A stretch of DNA of 64,000 bases from Roseiarcus sp963835885 (GTDB taxonomy: Bacteria > Pseudomonadota > Alphaproteobacteria > Rhizobiales > Beijerinckiaceae): assembly GCA_963835885.1 (NCBI GenBank), contig CAWIHF010000022.1, forward strand, positions 1 to 64,000, written 5' to 3'. Of the stretch, positions 63,556-64,000 are shown piece after piece. A program made the position numbers and the translations under genes. The notes beneath the pieces were generated by a model. That model was given only the letters and a program-made list of their open reading frames with translations, searched no databases and was not told the DNA's origin. Numbering within the stretch: position 1 is the first letter of the stretch; each line of letters opens with the position of its first letter.

Positions 63556-64000
63556 ATGACGGCAAGCAACGATCCGGGAACGCTGGTCGATCACATCGCC
63601 GGGCGAACCCCGATCCAGGTCGCCACGCGCGTACGCGGCCTGTCGGACCGGAGCATCGCCTGGCTGTTCATCGCGCCCACCATCGCCCTTCTGCTTGCGA
63701 TCAACGTCTTTCCGTTGATCTGGGCCGTCAGGCTTTCCTTCACCAGCTTCATGTCGAACATGCCGTTTCCGATGCGGTTCAACGGCATCGGAAATTATGT
63801 CGACATTCTCACCGATGACGACGTATGGCAGCATTTCCAGGTGACGGCGCGTTTCGTCGTCTCGACGATTGCGCTTCAGGTCGTCATCGGCCTGGGCTTG
63901 GCGTTGCTTATCAACCGACAATTCCGCGGCCACAGCTTCTGGACCACGATCATCCTGTTGCCGATGATGCTGTCGCCCGCGGTCGTCGGCAATTTCTGGA
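63556..64000 (+). CDS. sugar ABC transporter permease (MalF-like), cut by window end
   Basis: Starts at ATG 63556 (MTASNDPGTLVDHIAGRTPI) after GAGAGAGG and runs open to the window end, so at least 148 residues are seen. First hydrophobic segment IAWLFIAPTIALLLAINVFP, then the periplasmic region LSFTSFMSNMPFPMRFNGIG NYVDIL and FVVSTIALQVVIGLGLALLI, typical of MalF/UgpA-type inner-membrane subunits. It follows the binding-protein gene by 86 bp in the same transport operon. Confidence 0.88.
   Translation, partial: MTASNDPGTLVDHIAGRTPIQVATRVRGLSDRSIAWLFIAPTIALLLAINVFPLIWAVRLSFTSFMSNMPFPMRFNGIGNYVDILTDDDVWQHFQVTARFVVSTIALQVVIGLGLALLINRQFRGHSFWTTIILLPMMLSPAVVGNFW

Overview
This 64 kb window is GC-rich chromosomal DNA from an alphaproteobacterium of the Rhizobiales (Hyphomicrobiales). 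A methylotroph-like lineage (Methylocystaceae/Beijerinckiaceae or similar) fits best. The basis is the ffh-rpsP-rimM-trmD block, a class I lysyl-tRNA synthetase, a three-subunit proton-translocating transhydrogenase, a malyl-CoA-type lyase, a PHA synthase remnant and a PQQ alcohol dehydrogenase with a lanthanide-type metal site. The placement is inference from gene content; no rRNA or tRNA gene was seen.

Layout. 0.2-2.1 kb: a secreted hypothetical protein, a YmdB-type phosphodiesterase and an IS66 remnant. 2.2-3.9 kb: a frameshifted single-gene IS66 element beside a perfect palindrome. 4.3-9.0 kb: a UvrD-like helicase, two tandem paralogous small helical proteins, a frameshifted malyl-CoA-type lyase and hspQ. 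9.1-11.3 kb: an AT-richer two-gene operon, a P-loop ATPase followed by a class III nucleotide-cyclase-like protein. It sits between hspQ and trmD and is the best candidate here for an undescribed signalling or defence system. 11.4-16.4 kb: trmD, an isolated petA, rimM, rpsP, a GNAT and ffh. 16.9-24.1 kb: an RsmB-type methyltransferase, hydroxypyruvate isomerase, a catalytically dead HtrA-like protein and the dTDP-rhamnose operon rfbCDBA.

24.2-33.1 kb is a mobile-element dump. An intact copy of the 2.2 kb IS66 element abuts an ISAzo13-type element that is itself split by a three-gene IS66 element. Next come decayed genes containing small inversions, an ISL3 fragment, a cytochrome c gene and an IS1380-type transposase whose N-terminus is inverted. 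33.3-38.9 kb: pntA-pntAB-pntB (pntB frameshifted), a quinone oxidoreductase and aldehyde dehydrogenase. 39.0-40.5 kb: a decayed ISKra4-type element with a 10-bp target duplication. 40.5-43.4 kb: an operon of Tat-exported Rieske protein, PQQ dehydrogenase and small secreted protein. 43.8-46.0 kb: SDR, APH-type phosphotransferase and DUF6285 protein.

46.0-49.2 kb is decaying DNA (phaC, ligD-like, greA/B-like and metallophosphoesterase genes all broken). Then follow a CarS-like membrane protein, an ISNCY-type element, about 1.5 kb without a recognisable gene, a PilZ protein, lysS, tyrC-hisC-chorismate mutase, rho, a rve-type IS element, and the start of a sugar ABC transporter behind a ROK-type operator.

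Several conserved genes (lysS, tyrC, pntB, the malyl-CoA-type lyase, the metallophosphoesterase) carry exactly one single-base indel each. Because lysS and tyrC should be needed, sequencing or assembly error is as likely as real pseudogenisation for that set. The multiply broken genes near IS elements look genuinely decayed.
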